Below, in pieces: positions 1 to 24,327 of a stretch of 64,000 nucleotides of DNA. The stretch spans positions 2,194,001 to 2,258,000 of the forward strand of contig JAZGTN010000027.1 in assembly GCA_037783415.1 (NCBI GenBank). The letters are read 5' to 3'. Position 1 is the stretch's first letter. Each line of letters opens with the position of its first letter. The DNA comes from Leptasterias polaris (Eukaryota > Echinodermata > Asteroidea > Forcipulatida > Asteriidae). The notes beneath the pieces are model-generated. The model did not search any database. It saw only the letters and a list, made by a program, of their open reading frames with translations, and was not told the DNA's origin. The translations under genes were made by a program, and so were the position numbers.

Positions 1-1698
1 ATTACAAAAGGAGCTGTTCAACAATAATGGTTGGCAGTCAAGTGTACACCAACGCACATCCGGGGGGGGGGGGGGGGGGGGGCTGTGGTGGTTGGAGTGA
101 CGCCATAAGTTACGAGGCACCCACTGGTTCTGACTAATGGATGCCCCCCCTTTTTTTAATAAGGCTGTTACTGTTCTCCCCTCTAGGTTTTGATTTCGCA
201 GAAATCTTCAAGTTCAATTTGATTTGAACCATTCCGTCTGTTGCATAGGTTGGCAACACAAATTTGGGGATCTTATCTCAGTTTCTCCTTTAAGCTATTT
301 GCTTTTTCAAAATTTACTTCGATTTAGCTTGTTGACGTGCGATTGTAACTTATTTGATGCATTGGTTTACGAGTTGACCTAAAATTGTTGACCAATTGTT
401 ATTTTTTGTTTTAAACCACGATCGAAATGCTGCACTAATATTTGAATAGCGCATTAGGTCAGAAATCTAGCACGACTCAGACTGCCATTAATGTTTACTC
501 TTTATGTTAAAGTTTCATCCCACTCGAGCCAGAGGGGAATTCTGTCGTTACATTTCTCGAAGTATGTGTGAACATTTAAACATTGTCATGAACACAACGT
601 AAAACATGTGAACTTGTGCGGGTTGTGTTTGCGTTTTGAACTGTTCCCTCCCTGGGGCTCAGGTTTTCAACCCAGCGGTATCGGAATGTCCGGCTAAATT
701 CTGGTCTTCCCATCTGACATAACACGCTCATGTTTTTTTGTGGTTTGACACGTTAGCCGGAAAATATCATCAGACCGCGAATCAAGCCCAGCACAGCCTG
801 AACTGCCAACGTTTGATCCCGGGCAGCACTTGGCGCATTATTGCTTCCAATTGACACCTACGACAATCCAAGCCCAGGTCATGACCTATATTATAGAGTT
901 CACTGTTTCTTTGAATCTCACAATTTATGTTGAAAGTTAGTCCTAAGAAAATAAAACTGGAAACACCTTTAAGTCTCTTGAGCCCGTCACGGATTTGTAA
1001 GGGGAAAAAAAATCCCCTTGACTGGGCGATTGAACCCCAAGAGGTTTAATGACTAGCAATCAATTTGTGCCACATGATGGAGGGATTGTACTCGCTTTTG
1101 AATCTGTCAGAAAAGGCTGGGATAACTTTTGAGTTGATGTGGATTTTGCCACGAGGCCGCACCAATAAAAACGTAGCTAATTGCTTCAAAAAAGATAAGC
1201 CCAACTAAAGGGAGGTTCGTTGAACCACGAAGTCTTTAAAAAGGGGCCGTGGTGGAACCGTGGGGGTGGCAACTTTACTTTGTGGATTACAGGCTTAAGT
1301 CAACAGTGGGTCTTTTCACGGGGAGGAAGCGGCGTACCGTGCGTCTGGTCCTGGAGTGCCGTAGATCAGGCGCTCAGAAGGCGACCTTCGAAGTCCCACT
1401 TAAATGCGTGGTGTAGGGTACTTGGGACTTGAGCCCGTACTTTTTTCAATTTGGTGGCATTGGAGAAACCGGCGATTGTCTTGAAGGGGACTGGAGGTGC
1501 TTTGATCTCCATGGTGGCATTGCCTCTTGAAGACACTTGAGCTCTGTTTGGTCGGAGGATGTTTTCGGAGCTCTCTCAGAGATTCTCCAAAACAAGGGTC
1601 TAATTGCTGCTATATGTTTGCTTTGGTCAAGATCCTGATCCGGATCATGCCGCCTTGTGCATTGAGAAAACAAACATCAACTTTGGTGAATTGTTACA

Positions 1699-2085
1699 TC
1701 TATTAAGCTATCGTAAAGATCTATCAAACTATCGTAAAGATATATCAAACTATCGCAAAGATCTATGAAACTACCTTATTAAAGATCTTTTAAACTATCG
1801 TAAAGATCTATTAAACTATCGCAAAGATATATTAAACTATCGTTAAAGATCTTTCAAACTATCGTAAAGATCCATTAAACTATCGCAAAGATATATTAAA
1901 CTATCGTAAAGATTTATTAAGCTATCGCAAAGATCTATTAAACTACCGTATAGATCTATTAAACTATCGCAAAGATCTATTAAACTACCGTAAAGATATA
2001 TTAAACTATCGCAAAGATCTATTAAACTATCGTAAAGATCTATTAAACTATCATAGATATATATTAAACTATCGTAAAGAATAGT
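1699..2085. repeat. Minisatellite, about 21-bp unit
   Basis: Roughly 18 imperfect head-to-tail copies of a unit reading AACTATCGTAAAGATCTATT, AT-rich, with common variants TCGCAAAG and GATATATT. The repeats drift by single substitutions and a few indels, which suggests an array older than the 40-bp one near 62.5 kb. Confidence 0.9.
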
Positions 2086-3171
2086 TTCCTAGAATAAAGA
2101 TATATCTCAGCTCATCCTCAAATTACACTCGGCGAACCTCTCCTTAAACCCTTCTTTGTTCATTTAAGACATCAAAAGTGAAAACAAAATAAGACAAAGG
2201 AGCGCGTTAAACCAATCAATTCTGAAAATTTTACTAGATGGGAAATATCTTGTTTTTACTTAAAGAGCAAGGGAAATGTCAAACTCAATTTTGACAATAG
2301 ATAAAGTCCTCATGTGATTGGGGAAAAAATTACAAGTCTCTAACCTCACATTATAAGGGTGAAAATTGCCATTGTATTCGATAACCTTCCGGGGCAAAAA
2401 TTTTCAAAATCCAAAACATCCAATGACATCATTCTGAGAAAAATGGGTCTGTACATTTTGTGTACGGGGATGTTTTGGTTCATTCCTGACTTTCGATGAC
2501 ATTTAATCAAAACGGCCTTGAATTTGACATTTTGACAAAACTCGAATTTCGACAAAATATTCCTTCTTGGAATGTAAAGACCCATTAGTTGTTGAAATTC
2601 AATGACGTCATGTTTCAAATTTCGCTCTGAAAAATTCAGTAATTAATGTGAACTCTTCGTAAAGATGGAATTTTTCGTAGTGTTCCGTATTTTGTTTTCA
2701 GTCAGATGGTCGGAACGGTTTGCAGATTGTCGTATCGATGTCGATGAATGAAAGTTGCAAGTCCCGATTTTCGCCGAAGAAGATTTTTTTTAAAACTTTT
2801 GTTTAGTCTCTGAACGAATTTTTACAGATGAGACCGTTTCAAAGCGAAAATATACACGAACTTTCGTAAATATACCACGGACAATGCACATTACGATTCA
2901 AACTTGTTTGTACATGGCTGATGGAGTTGCGATCACCGGGGATCCTGACAATAATTTATTTAGTTTTGATTAACCAACTTATCATTGGCGGAAAAAGTTA
3001 TGTTGTGCATTAAATGAAAGCTTATAACTTTCTTGAATCTATCAAAACAGCTATTTAAATCTAAGATTTCGGGTCAAATTTACAAAAAAATCAAACACCT
3101 AAAGCATTGAATGACAATAGCTTCGTCGTGATGCCTCCCGGCCCCCCCCCTCCCGCGCCGGGTAAAAATGA

Positions 3172-3212
<41 letters not shown>
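3172..3212. repeat. (AAC)n microsatellite
   Basis: An uninterrupted run of about 13 AAC triplets. On the minus strand it reads as GTT triplets and produces a poly-leucine run in a spurious short frame. It is preceded by a short C-rich tract at about 3139-3157. Confidence 0.9.
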
Positions 3213-3213
<1 letters not shown>

Positions 3214-6200
3214 AAGTGATTTCAAAAGCAAAACATTGACACTTATTCCAATTTGAAAGACCAATCGATGTGCATTTTTATAAAGATTTGAAATCAATCA
3301 ATCTATCAAATCGATTATAGCATCGGTATGTGAGAATACCGTATCCATCCGGAACGTCAACATTTTTTGTGTGCCGTATACGGTATAGTCCAACGTTTTA
3401 TGTTGGATAACGATGACGGTCAATACAACAATCTGCAGAAGCTTCTTTGCTAGGAATTAGTGGATATTGCGAAAAAAGAAATCCGAATAGCAATCATTTT
3501 CAACTCGAACTTTCAAAGTCTTATACTTCTTCCTCCTTTGGTCCCGTTGTTCATAAACAAAACCGTTAATTCGCCGGTGTTTGTATTGTATTGCCATTCT
3601 ATTTGCACTTTGAAACATTTTGGCCTCTGTGGTCTGATCTTACGGGTACACGATTACTGCTTCAAGATTTTGAGCGGTGTGTATTCCTATAATAATATGC
3701 GAGTTTATCATTCACGAAGGGATCCTTTGAAAGTGCGGGTAGGAAATATAAAGTGGGAACGTACTATACCAAATCTCAAGAGACTAAAGAGGTGTTGCAT
3801 AGAGGGGGCTTGAGAGAACACCGCTCATCACAATACTCGCACACCTGCCCACTTTCTCTACTTTGAAAGTCCCATATTCTTCTATCTTGGATTTTGTTCA
3901 GTTGGCACTTGACAGGCCCCACTTCCGTGATCTGGACTGCTGGTTGTCGCGGTTTGGCCTGTTGATGCAAGCGAGCAGGTGACCTTTGCCTCCAAAGAGT
4001 GACTGTCACACCGATGGTCTGATTGGTCCATTGTCACACGCGATTTCTCAATGGCAGAGTCGACGTCACGTGTGTCAGTGTCTTACCGGCCACTGTGTGA
4101 CATGATTTCCCAAGTTGCCAGTTTGTGGCATTTGCGTATCAATGGATCACGGGGATAAAAACAGAAGACGGAAGAATGACAATTTTTGTTTACACTAGTA
4201 GTTGTCGTTGTGTAGTATGGAGCAATATTGCTCCACGGGATTACTGACATATATAAAAATATAATTTGTTTCTCCTAAAGAACTGTTGGTTGGGCTATAG
4301 TTGATTTATTTTAGGTAAAGATGTGGTAAGATAAGAAGGCCTACCATTGTTAAAGGTACTTCTTAATTATTGTATTGTTTTTGGATTTGGTGTTGCGACT
4401 TAAGCCTATAGTATCTACAAAGAGTTTAATGTGATCACCGAGGTGGGGGAGGGGGGGGGGGGTAACAATTATTTCAGATTTAAGTATACAAAAAGAATAT
4501 TCTTTGCTGTAATGTCAGCACCAGAGTTCAGTTTCTCTGAACCAAAGTTTCATATATCAGCACGAGTTCAATCAATTCTCCTACTGGTACCCCGGAATGG
4601 GTCGCATTGTGTGATGGCGAAACACCCGGCGTGGGATTATCCCATTGGGAACCTCTAAACGCCTTCAAAGTTGATCAGGTCAAACTGTAAAGATCCACTC
4701 AGGATTCTGGTCAGTTGACAAGTTCACGCAGGTCACTCGGTTACGTGATGGTTTACATACTCGCCAAATCCGTTCAAAAGAGAACCAGAAAGAGTTGCAC
4801 GGTACTGGTCATACTCAGTGAGTCGTATTTTCACGAATAACAACTCAAGTTGAAAGCATACAATTAGTACCACCCCAGTTTCAACAGGGCCATCATTATT
4901 TTAAATAAATAAATAAATGTAGAGAAAAATTAAAGTACAGGAAACTAGAAGCTTGGACAACAACAATTACACAATGTGTGTGAGCACGATTAAGACTGGT
5001 TATTAAGGTAACATTAAAGTTCGCCTCATATTAAATTGAAATAAAAGACAGGTTTTGTCAAGACAATTCCCTTTGGGATTGGTGCTTGAAACGACTTTCC
5101 GAGAAATTCACAAAGAAATCTGGGAGTAAGGTGTTTCTGTTTTTTTCTGCAAAATGTTGCATAGCCCTAACTATTCCTTTAATGAAAACAAATATTTCAT
5201 GATTTTTTAAACCTGCACCTTTGATTAATTTTCACCATGGTTGTGTCCACAGCAGTCTTTCTTTCCTCCTCGTTGAATCAAACAGAATTACAAGTCCTTT
5301 TGACCAACGTACTAAAATATCCCGGGGCCATTGCCTCTCACCAACGCAACGTGACTTCTTGGCCCAGCGAGCGGATATGGTACAAATCGTACGTGTCAAA
5401 CAAGAGATTCAGGGAATTTTGCAGAAAATGCTGAAAATCATTTCGATATGACAATTGTTGTTGACGCATAAACCAGTAGTACCCCCGAGGTAGGGAAAGC
5501 CGTTGGAGTGCCTTGCGTTTGTGTTGCATAGTTTTTGTGTGGGGAAAAAAGGCTACAGCTGGCATTTCCTACCACAAAGGTTAGTGGAAAATGCCTCCAA
5601 GGTGGTGCCAAATATACCCGAAGAATGCAAGGCGACCTTGTAGCATGATGCAGAACACTAAATGAAAACAGTTTTTGCCCTATGGGGAGAAATATTGTGT
5701 GCCTGTATAACAGTGTCGTTAATTTTTTATGAGAAAAGGGGCAGAGGAGTCCTTGCACTGTAGTAAGAAGGGGCACATTAACAAAGGATACACTATAGTA
5801 AGAACAAGAGGAGAGTTGTATCATCACAATGGAAATATTTTATGTTAGTTTAGTCTAACTAAACTTAGGAAGTGAACAAAACTCAGAAAATGACCCTTTT
5901 AAAACCATCTAAACCAAAAAAAAAAATTCCCAGCACAATAGTCATAAACACTTCAAAAAATCATCGATAACCTCTTATTGTTTCAATAAAAAAAAAAAAT
6001 TATTCAAAAGTATTAAATATTTAAAATTAAAGCAGGCAACAATGACATGATAAGACATTGATTTTTAATACATTTTTTATTCATTCCGGCTAACAATACG
6101 CACAATATTTACATCCCGTAAACCCTGTTTTTGCAGACGAAACACCTTAGTACTGACTCAATTATACTATACACCATGCACCTATACTATACACCATGCA

Positions 6201-6649
6201 CCAGACATCACAAAGGCAGTCAACACTGCATATTCACTAAACTACAAAAATCAGGACCAGTAATAGTCCACTTCTGAATTACTTCGAAAGCGCTGTGCTC
6301 GATATTAAACATGGGATAACAATAGGATTGTTTCATTTTAGGGCCCATTAATTTCGAGCAAAGGGTTTTGTATCTCCCTGGAGAATGTGCTGCTGGTTTG
6401 TTAGAAACTACAAACAAGTCATTTTTACTTTGTTACCCTACACCAATGTGTGTTAAGCACTGTAATGACCGGTGCACCTGTTGTCATCATCACAATCATC
6501 TTGGTTGCTTTGGATTTAATATCCCAATATCCCTGTGTGTTATACAGTGTAGTGCAAGTTTTAGGTGGCGCAGCGTTTACGCGTTTACACGCTTACCTGT
6601 TGGCTCCCAAAGTGGTGAGCATGGCACAATCACAAGGTGTGACATGTGT

Positions 6650-6792
6650 GCAAGAATCAATACTCGTTACTTTCCCGAGTCTAGTGGGGAAAAAAATCAA
6701 TTTATTTTACTCATGTGGGATTCGAACCCACAAACTTTGCCATTGAACAGCAGATCACTAGACAACCGAGCTTACCTGGTAACTATACATGT
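6650..6792 (-). mobile_element. tRNA-derived SINE-like element
   Basis: Read on the minus strand, the segment carries a tRNA-like B box (GGGTTCGAATCCCACA) and an upstream A-box-like stretch around 6760-6780, followed by an internal A/T-rich tail and a TTTCCCC-type segment. A related copy sits in the same orientation at about 53655-53790, sharing the TTTCCC...GTGGGGAAAA block and the position of the B box. This supports a dispersed SINE family and not a functional tRNA; the cloverleaf is incomplete. Confidence 0.6.
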
Positions 6793-7130
6793 ATAGGCCA
6801 GTTTAAATCCTATAACTCAGCATCAGGAATCGGACCAATTTAATAAGCAAAAGACTGACTATCATAATTAACCTATACATGTACTGCCTGCACTTGCACC
6901 ATCATTGACAGTGGTTGCTTAGGCCCAGCCAACAGACAAGAACCGATCCTCAGCTATTGTCATTTTCCTGAAGCTTATGTTTTGACTATTGTTTGATTAG
7001 AGCTACTTGGGTGAACCAGTAACTAAAACCTAACCATTAGTTATCGGATACTTGCCAATGGACTTAACTGAGCTGTAACTGTGTTTTTAGTTTGGTTTTA
7101 TATATTTTGGTAAACAGTTAACTCTGACAA

Positions 7131-7318
7131 CCCTTGGTAAACTGCCTATGGTTGTGAGTATTTCGGGGTCACCAGCTTGGTAAAATGCCTATAAGTTATG
7201 AGTATTTTGGGGTCACCAGCTTGGTAAACTGCCTATGGTTGTGAGTATTTTGGGGTCACCAGCTTGGTAAACTGCCTATGATTGTGATGACTGTTTTGGG
7301 GTCACACTCAACTTGGTA
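7131..7318. repeat. Tandem repeat, about 44-bp unit, 4 copies
   Basis: Four copies of a unit containing CTTGGTAAACTGCCTATG, then GTGAGTATTTTGGGGTCACC. The last copy is diverged. It lies just downstream of the DZANK1 3' end. Confidence 0.85.
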
Positions 7319-7434
7319 AACTCCAACATTCTTTTTAACAAAGTAGCAAGTTGACTATCATTTCTAATTGTTTGGGCGACATTTAGGTAGGCACAATCTT
7401 ATAGCAAGGTGGTGTTTATACATACCAATGTTAT

Positions 7435-7440
7435 TTTATT
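7435..7440 (-). terminator. DZANK1: Candidate poly(A) signal of DZANK1
   Basis: AATAAA on the minus strand, 72 bases beyond the DZANK1 stop codon. No competing consensus hexamer lies between the stop codon and this site. A short 3' UTR ending about 15-30 bases further on is inferred; the cleavage position cannot be fixed from sequence. Confidence 0.55.
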
Positions 7441-7511
7441 TTGCAGCATTTCAAAAGTAATTTTGGGTGTATTGTATGTTAAGTTTATATAAAAGACTGC
7501 AATTTCGATTC

Positions 7512-20212
<12,701 letters not shown>

Positions 20213-21037
20213 CGTGTCTTGCCAGCTGTGTCTAATTCATTTGGAAATGATGGACAACACAGACATAAGTTTCTCAAAATGTTTGGGCCTACCTAATTGT
20301 AAATGAAAAAAAATATATTAATTAAATTAAATTAAATTTGACAAATGCTGGCTTGCATTTACTTAGACCGTTCATACAACAAGTCATAGTTTGACTGCAG
20401 ATGTCAAAATTTCAAGGAAAAAACCCTGAGTACAGCGCCCCAGTATTGGAGTCTAGTTTGTCATTATCAATGGGGCTATTCCTCCATGCTATAATTAATT
20501 AGGGGATGGAGTATAGCATATTTTGGCACTATTTGTGGGGCTATGGGAGTTTGTTTGCCTTATTCAATGTACAGTTATGTAGGTCCTACAACTATGGAGG
20601 AAGGAACATCCTCCAATCTGGAAGAACCTCATCAACCCATGGAGGCAGTGAGTCAACCTGGGCCCAATTTGAATTTCATGGCTCTGCTTACTGTAAGCAA
20701 AGAATCGGCACAAACGGAAGCAGAGAATTCGCGCTTACGTTACGTCAAGCATATTTCACATACACGACACAGGTTTACTAGCCCAGGTTGGACTCCTCTG
20801 TTGCATACAACGCGACGGAGTCCAGGGTATAAAGGTGCTCTGTCATTGCGAAAAAATTTATGATACATTTTTTTCACATTTTTACCTTTTTGAGGAAGCT
20901 GAAACTTGACTCACATATTCCTTGTGTCCTGAACTTTACGCCTGCTCTATTCAGAATTGTAAATTTTTTCCTTGGATGACATTATTATTGTTGTGACAGC
21001 CTAAACTGACAGCTTGTGAACCGCTTGAGAATGCTTA

Positions 21038-21049
21038 CGCGCATGCGCG
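21038..21049. promoter_or_regulatory. NRF1-like palindromic site 1
   Basis: CGCGCATGCGCG fits the NRF1 consensus YGCGCAYGCGCR at every position. It lies near the centre of the foldback element. NRF1 drives many nuclear genes for mitochondrial proteins, which would suit PET117, but the distance to its start is 1.8 kb. Confidence 0.45.
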
Positions 21050-21073
21050 GTTTTTGTAGTATGCTATGCATAT

Positions 21074-21085
21074 CGCGCATGCGCA
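21074..21085. promoter_or_regulatory. NRF1-like palindromic site 2
   Basis: CGCGCATGCGCA is a second full consensus match, 36 bases from the first. The pair could equally be part of the transposon's palindromic centre. Confidence 0.45.
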
Positions 21086-21360
21086 CATGAGCCTTAACAG
21101 TCAATTGGTACACGATGGTCACATCGCTAGTGCACAACTCAGACTTATTTTCGGAAATAATGTCATCCATGGATGTATTCGTTAGTTGTGAACTCATCAA
21201 AAGTGTAGTTATGGACACCAAGAATATATGAATGGAGTTTCAGCTTCTCAAATCAGGTAAAAATATGAAAAATTTGTACCTAAAATTGTGTTCGTATTGC
21301 AGGATCTTTATACCCAGGACGTCAGTGCAGTGGCACTGACTGACGTCCTACCAGGGCTAC

Positions 21361-21446
21361 AGGTTGACATACAATTTGTGCTTGTGCGCGTGTGTACTTC
21401 ACATGTGAAGTACACACGCGCACAAGCACAAATTGTATGTAAACCT
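21361..21446. repeat. 86-bp near-perfect palindrome
   Basis: The axis lies between 21403 and 21404 (CACA|TGTG). Arms of 43 bases show one visible mismatch pair and no loop, so it would form a cruciform or a full hairpin. It is part of the right half of the foldback element. Confidence 0.95.
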
Positions 21447-21484
21447 GTGTCGTGTATGTGAAATATGCTTGACGAATTTCAGCC

Positions 21485-21618
21485 CTAGCTGTTTAACTGT
21501 AAGCAAAGAATACCTATTTTTACTTTAAAAAACACTATTAATTATTAATAATGTCATTAAATAGTGTTTTTTAAAGTAAAAATAGGTATTCTTTGCTTAC
21601 TTACAGTTAAACAGCTAG
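21485..21618. repeat. Hairpin with about 57-base arms
   Basis: CTAGCTGTTTAACTGT through AAACACTATTA on the left pairs with TAATAGTGTTTT-like sequence through ACAGTTAAACAGCTAG on the right, around an AT-rich loop of about 17 bases. The right arm has a four-base duplication (TTAC). It sits 39 bases after the 86-bp palindrome. Confidence 0.9.
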
Positions 21619-22551
21619 GTCTGAAATTCGCGCTTGCCCTGTAGTGTACTGTAAGTCAGTGTAACCAAAGAATGGTAATTGCAAGCGCAGAATTTGGCGG
21701 TAAGCAGAGCCATGAAATTTGGCCCATTGCTCCGCATGCTTGAAAAAAGAAGCTCCACAAAACATTATGCTTTTTAAGTTTAACCTGAATAGTGAATTAT
21801 TAGTATTATTATTAATAATAATATTTACTTATCTGCTTATTTAATATTAATAATATTTAAAAAATATTAGGTTATTTAAAAAATATTAGGTTACTACTCT
21901 AGCTAAAAAGAACACCATGTACAGTATGTACCACTGAGACTTGTTCTGTTGTATCCTGCTTATTTTATTTCTTAATAGCAGCAAACTAAAAACTGATGAA
22001 ATTGGACCCAGAAAAGAATCGGCAGTGCGCTCAGTCTGATCGATCCAGCTGCCAACATTTTTTTAAACGTTACTTTTACTTTTAAATTTATCCAAAATTC
22101 AAAAAGCATATTACAACTCCAGTGACTGATAGGAGATAATTTTTCGTATCAAATAGTTATTTAAACGCAAAAACCCTTTAAACATAAACAGTGAAACAAA
22201 CTCTTCTTTTATTTACCTTTTTAAAATGTTGCAAGTGCTTGTGTAGAAAGTACATCACCCAAACGTTCGAAATGGTTGGGCGTTTGTTGTCATCGTAAAA
22301 ATCAACTAGAAGACAAAAAAAATGTTGGACCGATCCATTTTCTAAAATAGGTTTATAAATGCCATGTACTTATTAGTGTGTGTAAATTAAATCGCAATTA
22401 CTGAACAGTTTATATGCACAATGAAACTATTTCATGCTCGAAGGAAGTATTTATAATGTCAAATCAAAAGACAATATATATTTTCTGTGCTATTATTTTC
22501 AAACTTGTATGTTTGTGAAATTCACCTAGAATTTCCCCCCACTTTAATGTA

Positions 22552-22564
22552 GTAACCAAGCAAC
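22552..22564. promoter_or_regulatory. RFX X-box
   Basis: GTAACC, one spacer base, AGCAAC. All 12 half-site positions fit the X-box consensus GTNRCC(N0-3)RGYAAC bound by RFX factors, the main regulators of ciliary genes. It lies 244 bases upstream of the PET117 start and about 335 bases upstream, on the DZANK1 side, of the candidate DZANK1 non-coding exon donor. Since DZANK1 is a ciliary gene, it is the likely target. Confidence 0.65.
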
Positions 22565-22807
22565 TCTTGAGGGCGCTGTGTAAGTAGATCTGTATCTGTC
22601 ATGTCACGTCTACACACGTCTGTGTATCTGTATCTCTAGCTCTGCTGCCGGCCCATCTAGTGAACTGTGTGTGTGACTGATTACGTGATCTTGATCATCA
22701 TTCTTGAAATAGTGCTGCATTAACATGATTAAGGACAATGGCTGCTGTGTGCTGTAACCAAACATTCACCTGAATCACTGTTTTATTTACAACGATATAT
22801 GTTGAAC

Positions 22808-23747
22808 ATGTCTACTTCAGCCAAACTTTCTTTAGCTGCCTCCATAGTGATTGCAACAGGGATCATTGCAGGCGTCCACAACAAGAAAAAGACGGATCAA
22901 GCTGTACGTTTTGGTTTTACCATGGTTTTTACTCAGTCTCAAGACAGTCTAAATAAATTAATACTTACTCTTGAGTCTTTGTCGACTAGGGTTGAACAAA
23001 TACAAATTGACAACCTGCGACCTCCAAATTGAATTGTATGTGCTGGCCCTACCAACTGAGCTATCTAGCCCTATATCATGTTGGAGGTCACCCTATTTTG
23101 TCAATATCTTTGTTTGTTGTGGGGTAGTCAGGTAGTTGCGATAATCATAACCCTCCATTCTCCTTACCTGACTTTCTGCGAATAGCCAGGGATCACACCT
23201 CAGTGTACGATACAGCATGGGAAGCGGCAGCAGAGGAATCGCCTAATTGCGACTTTTTATCTCAAATGTCAAGTATTACTATTAATATTACTAGACCACA
23301 AGGGAAACTGACTGTGTAAATTTTAGAATGAACTTGCGTGTGATCTCTTGGTGAGGGGTTGGAACTCTTCCTCCTAGCAACATGCATACTAGTCCAAAAA
23401 AATAAGGCAGTGTCCAGTGAACAAAGGGTTATCATTTGTATGAACCTGTGGTCAACCAGTCAGGGCCCAGGTCCAGGAGAAAGGTCGCAATCATTGTGTG
23501 AATTCTAACGCAAAAATTTCCTTTCTCCATGATTTCAATGTTGTACCTGTGCAATTTCTTAAATGAATGCATTTCCTGTATTAATTCTTTTCGTATGCAG
23601 AGTCTTCATCAAGGTGTGGAGAGAGACTTGGAGAGGCAACGCAGAAAGCGACAAAACCAGATAGAATTAGAAGAACAAATTGTCCTGACTAAGAAATTGA
23701 CTGAGCAGAGAGATCTTGACAAACAATCAATGAACCATCCATCGTGA
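22808..23747 (+). CDS. PET117: PET117 cytochrome c oxidase assembly factor
   Basis: Two exons, 22808-22903 and 23601-23747, joined in phase 0 by GTACGT...CAG. The product is 80 residues against 81 in human. It starts MSTSAKLSLAASIVIATGII, giving a hydrophobic segment at about residues 5-23 ending in AGVH, then a charged helical region with VERDLERQRRKRQNQIELEE and QIVLTKKLTEQRD. This is the family pattern of an N-terminal membrane anchor plus amphipathic coiled helix. PET117 is a mitochondrial inner-membrane protein needed for complex IV assembly, linked in yeast to the heme a synthase Cox15 (established). An in-frame ATG at 22799 has a poor context (T at -3). The ATG at 22808 has A at -3 and aligns with the family start, so I chose it. 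The intron holds an S1 SINE. Confidence 0.92.
22990..23110 (-). mobile_element. tRNA-derived SINE, family S1, in the PET117 intron
   Basis: On the minus strand it reads TGACCTCCAACATGATATAG, then a clear A box CTAGATAGCTCAGTTGGTAG and a tail region; the B-box half is degraded. The A box here is the closest to a true tRNA among the copies. Confidence 0.7.
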
Positions 23748-23901
23748 TATTGATCAAGATAAAGAAATGAATGGACATGCCATACCATGAGAGAAGAATC
23801 TCGTCAACCAAAGAGTGTGAAGGATCAGCTTCTCTTCCAGAGTACATAGACTAGTTTTGAATGTGGATGGTAAACACTCCTCAAAGCGTCAACAACTCAA
23901 C

Positions 23902-24060
23902 ATGGTACAGCCACTTCTCAAAGCCATTGTTTGGGCTGTGGTCTTCATCATACAAACACTTATTAACATTATATTTTGGGCTTTTGTCAACATCATACAT
24001 ACGCTCATCACAACCCTAGTTGCAGCTGTGTTCAACATCATAAGACTCTTCATCAGATGA
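23902..24060 (+). CDS. Hydrophobic 52-residue repeat ORF after PET117
   Basis: Unrecognised. It starts at ATG 23902 on the same strand, 154 bases past the PET117 stop, and may lie in the PET117 3' UTR. The peptide is almost entirely hydrophobic and built from an imperfect 15-residue period: FIIQTLINIIFWAFV, NIIHTLITTLVAAVF, then NIIRLFIR. Such a repeat would make two membrane helices or one amphipathic bundle. It could be a translated small membrane peptide, a chance frame in a tandem-repeat UTR, or a remnant exon. The same frame stays open leftward to 23857 without an ATG. There is no domain or homologue that I know. Confidence 0.25.
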   Translation: MVQPLLKAIVWAVVFIIQTLINIIFWAFVNIIHTLITTLVAAVFNIIRLFIR

Positions 24061-24327
24061 ATTGACATTATCAGGAAATACCAGCTCTTGATGTAGCTTG
24101 TAATCTGGTTATGAAACATTGATTTATAGTTTTAACGTGCAAAACTCATGTTGTTGCTGGTTTTACACTCTTAAAACAGGAGAAAGTTTGTAATGTTAAA
24201 CCTAGTACAGTCAGTCCCCAGCAGCTCATCAATAGTATATAAGCCTACACACCAAAGCCTAAAATCAAAAGATCACATACTTCCCTACCGGTTCAAGCAA
24301 ACTTGTTTTCCTAAAATTATTACAAGA

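Larger units (their letters stand above)
1..7434. other. Intergenic region with no recognised gene
   Basis: I see no exon chain or recognisable protein in either strand. Short ORFs exist, for example around 3460-3813 and 5221-5451, but they match no family I know and lack convincing splice context. The stretch contains a 22-base G run at 61-82, a 21-bp minisatellite near 1.7-2.1 kb, an AAC trinucleotide run near 3.2 kb, a duplicated 18-bp unit near 6165-6202 and a SINE-like element near 6.7 kb. It lies downstream of the 3' end of DZANK1. Confidence 0.6.
20659..21725. mobile_element. Large foldback element between DZANK1 and PET117
   Basis: The outer ends are inverted copies: CAATTTGAATTTCATGGCTC with TGCTTAC at the left, and GTAAGCAGAGCCATGAAATT at the right. 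A second pair of inverted blocks lies inside: GGGTATAAAGG then TTTACC then GAAGCTGAAAC on the left, and their inverse near 21230-21325. The right half also contains an 86-bp palindrome and a second hairpin. The body has no protein of its own. A solo end resembling this element is seen near 60835-60875. It is probably a non-autonomous foldback transposon that has captured or duplicated its ends. Confidence 0.7.

Noticed and set aside
3460..3813. 117-codon plus-strand frame
   Set aside because: No recognisable domain, starts at a non-ATG codon in an AT-rich region, no exon context.
5221..5451. Two overlapping plus-strand frames of 65 and 76 codons
   Set aside because: Composition looks somewhat coding-like, but there is no known family, no clear splice sites and two equally open frames; not supported as a gene.
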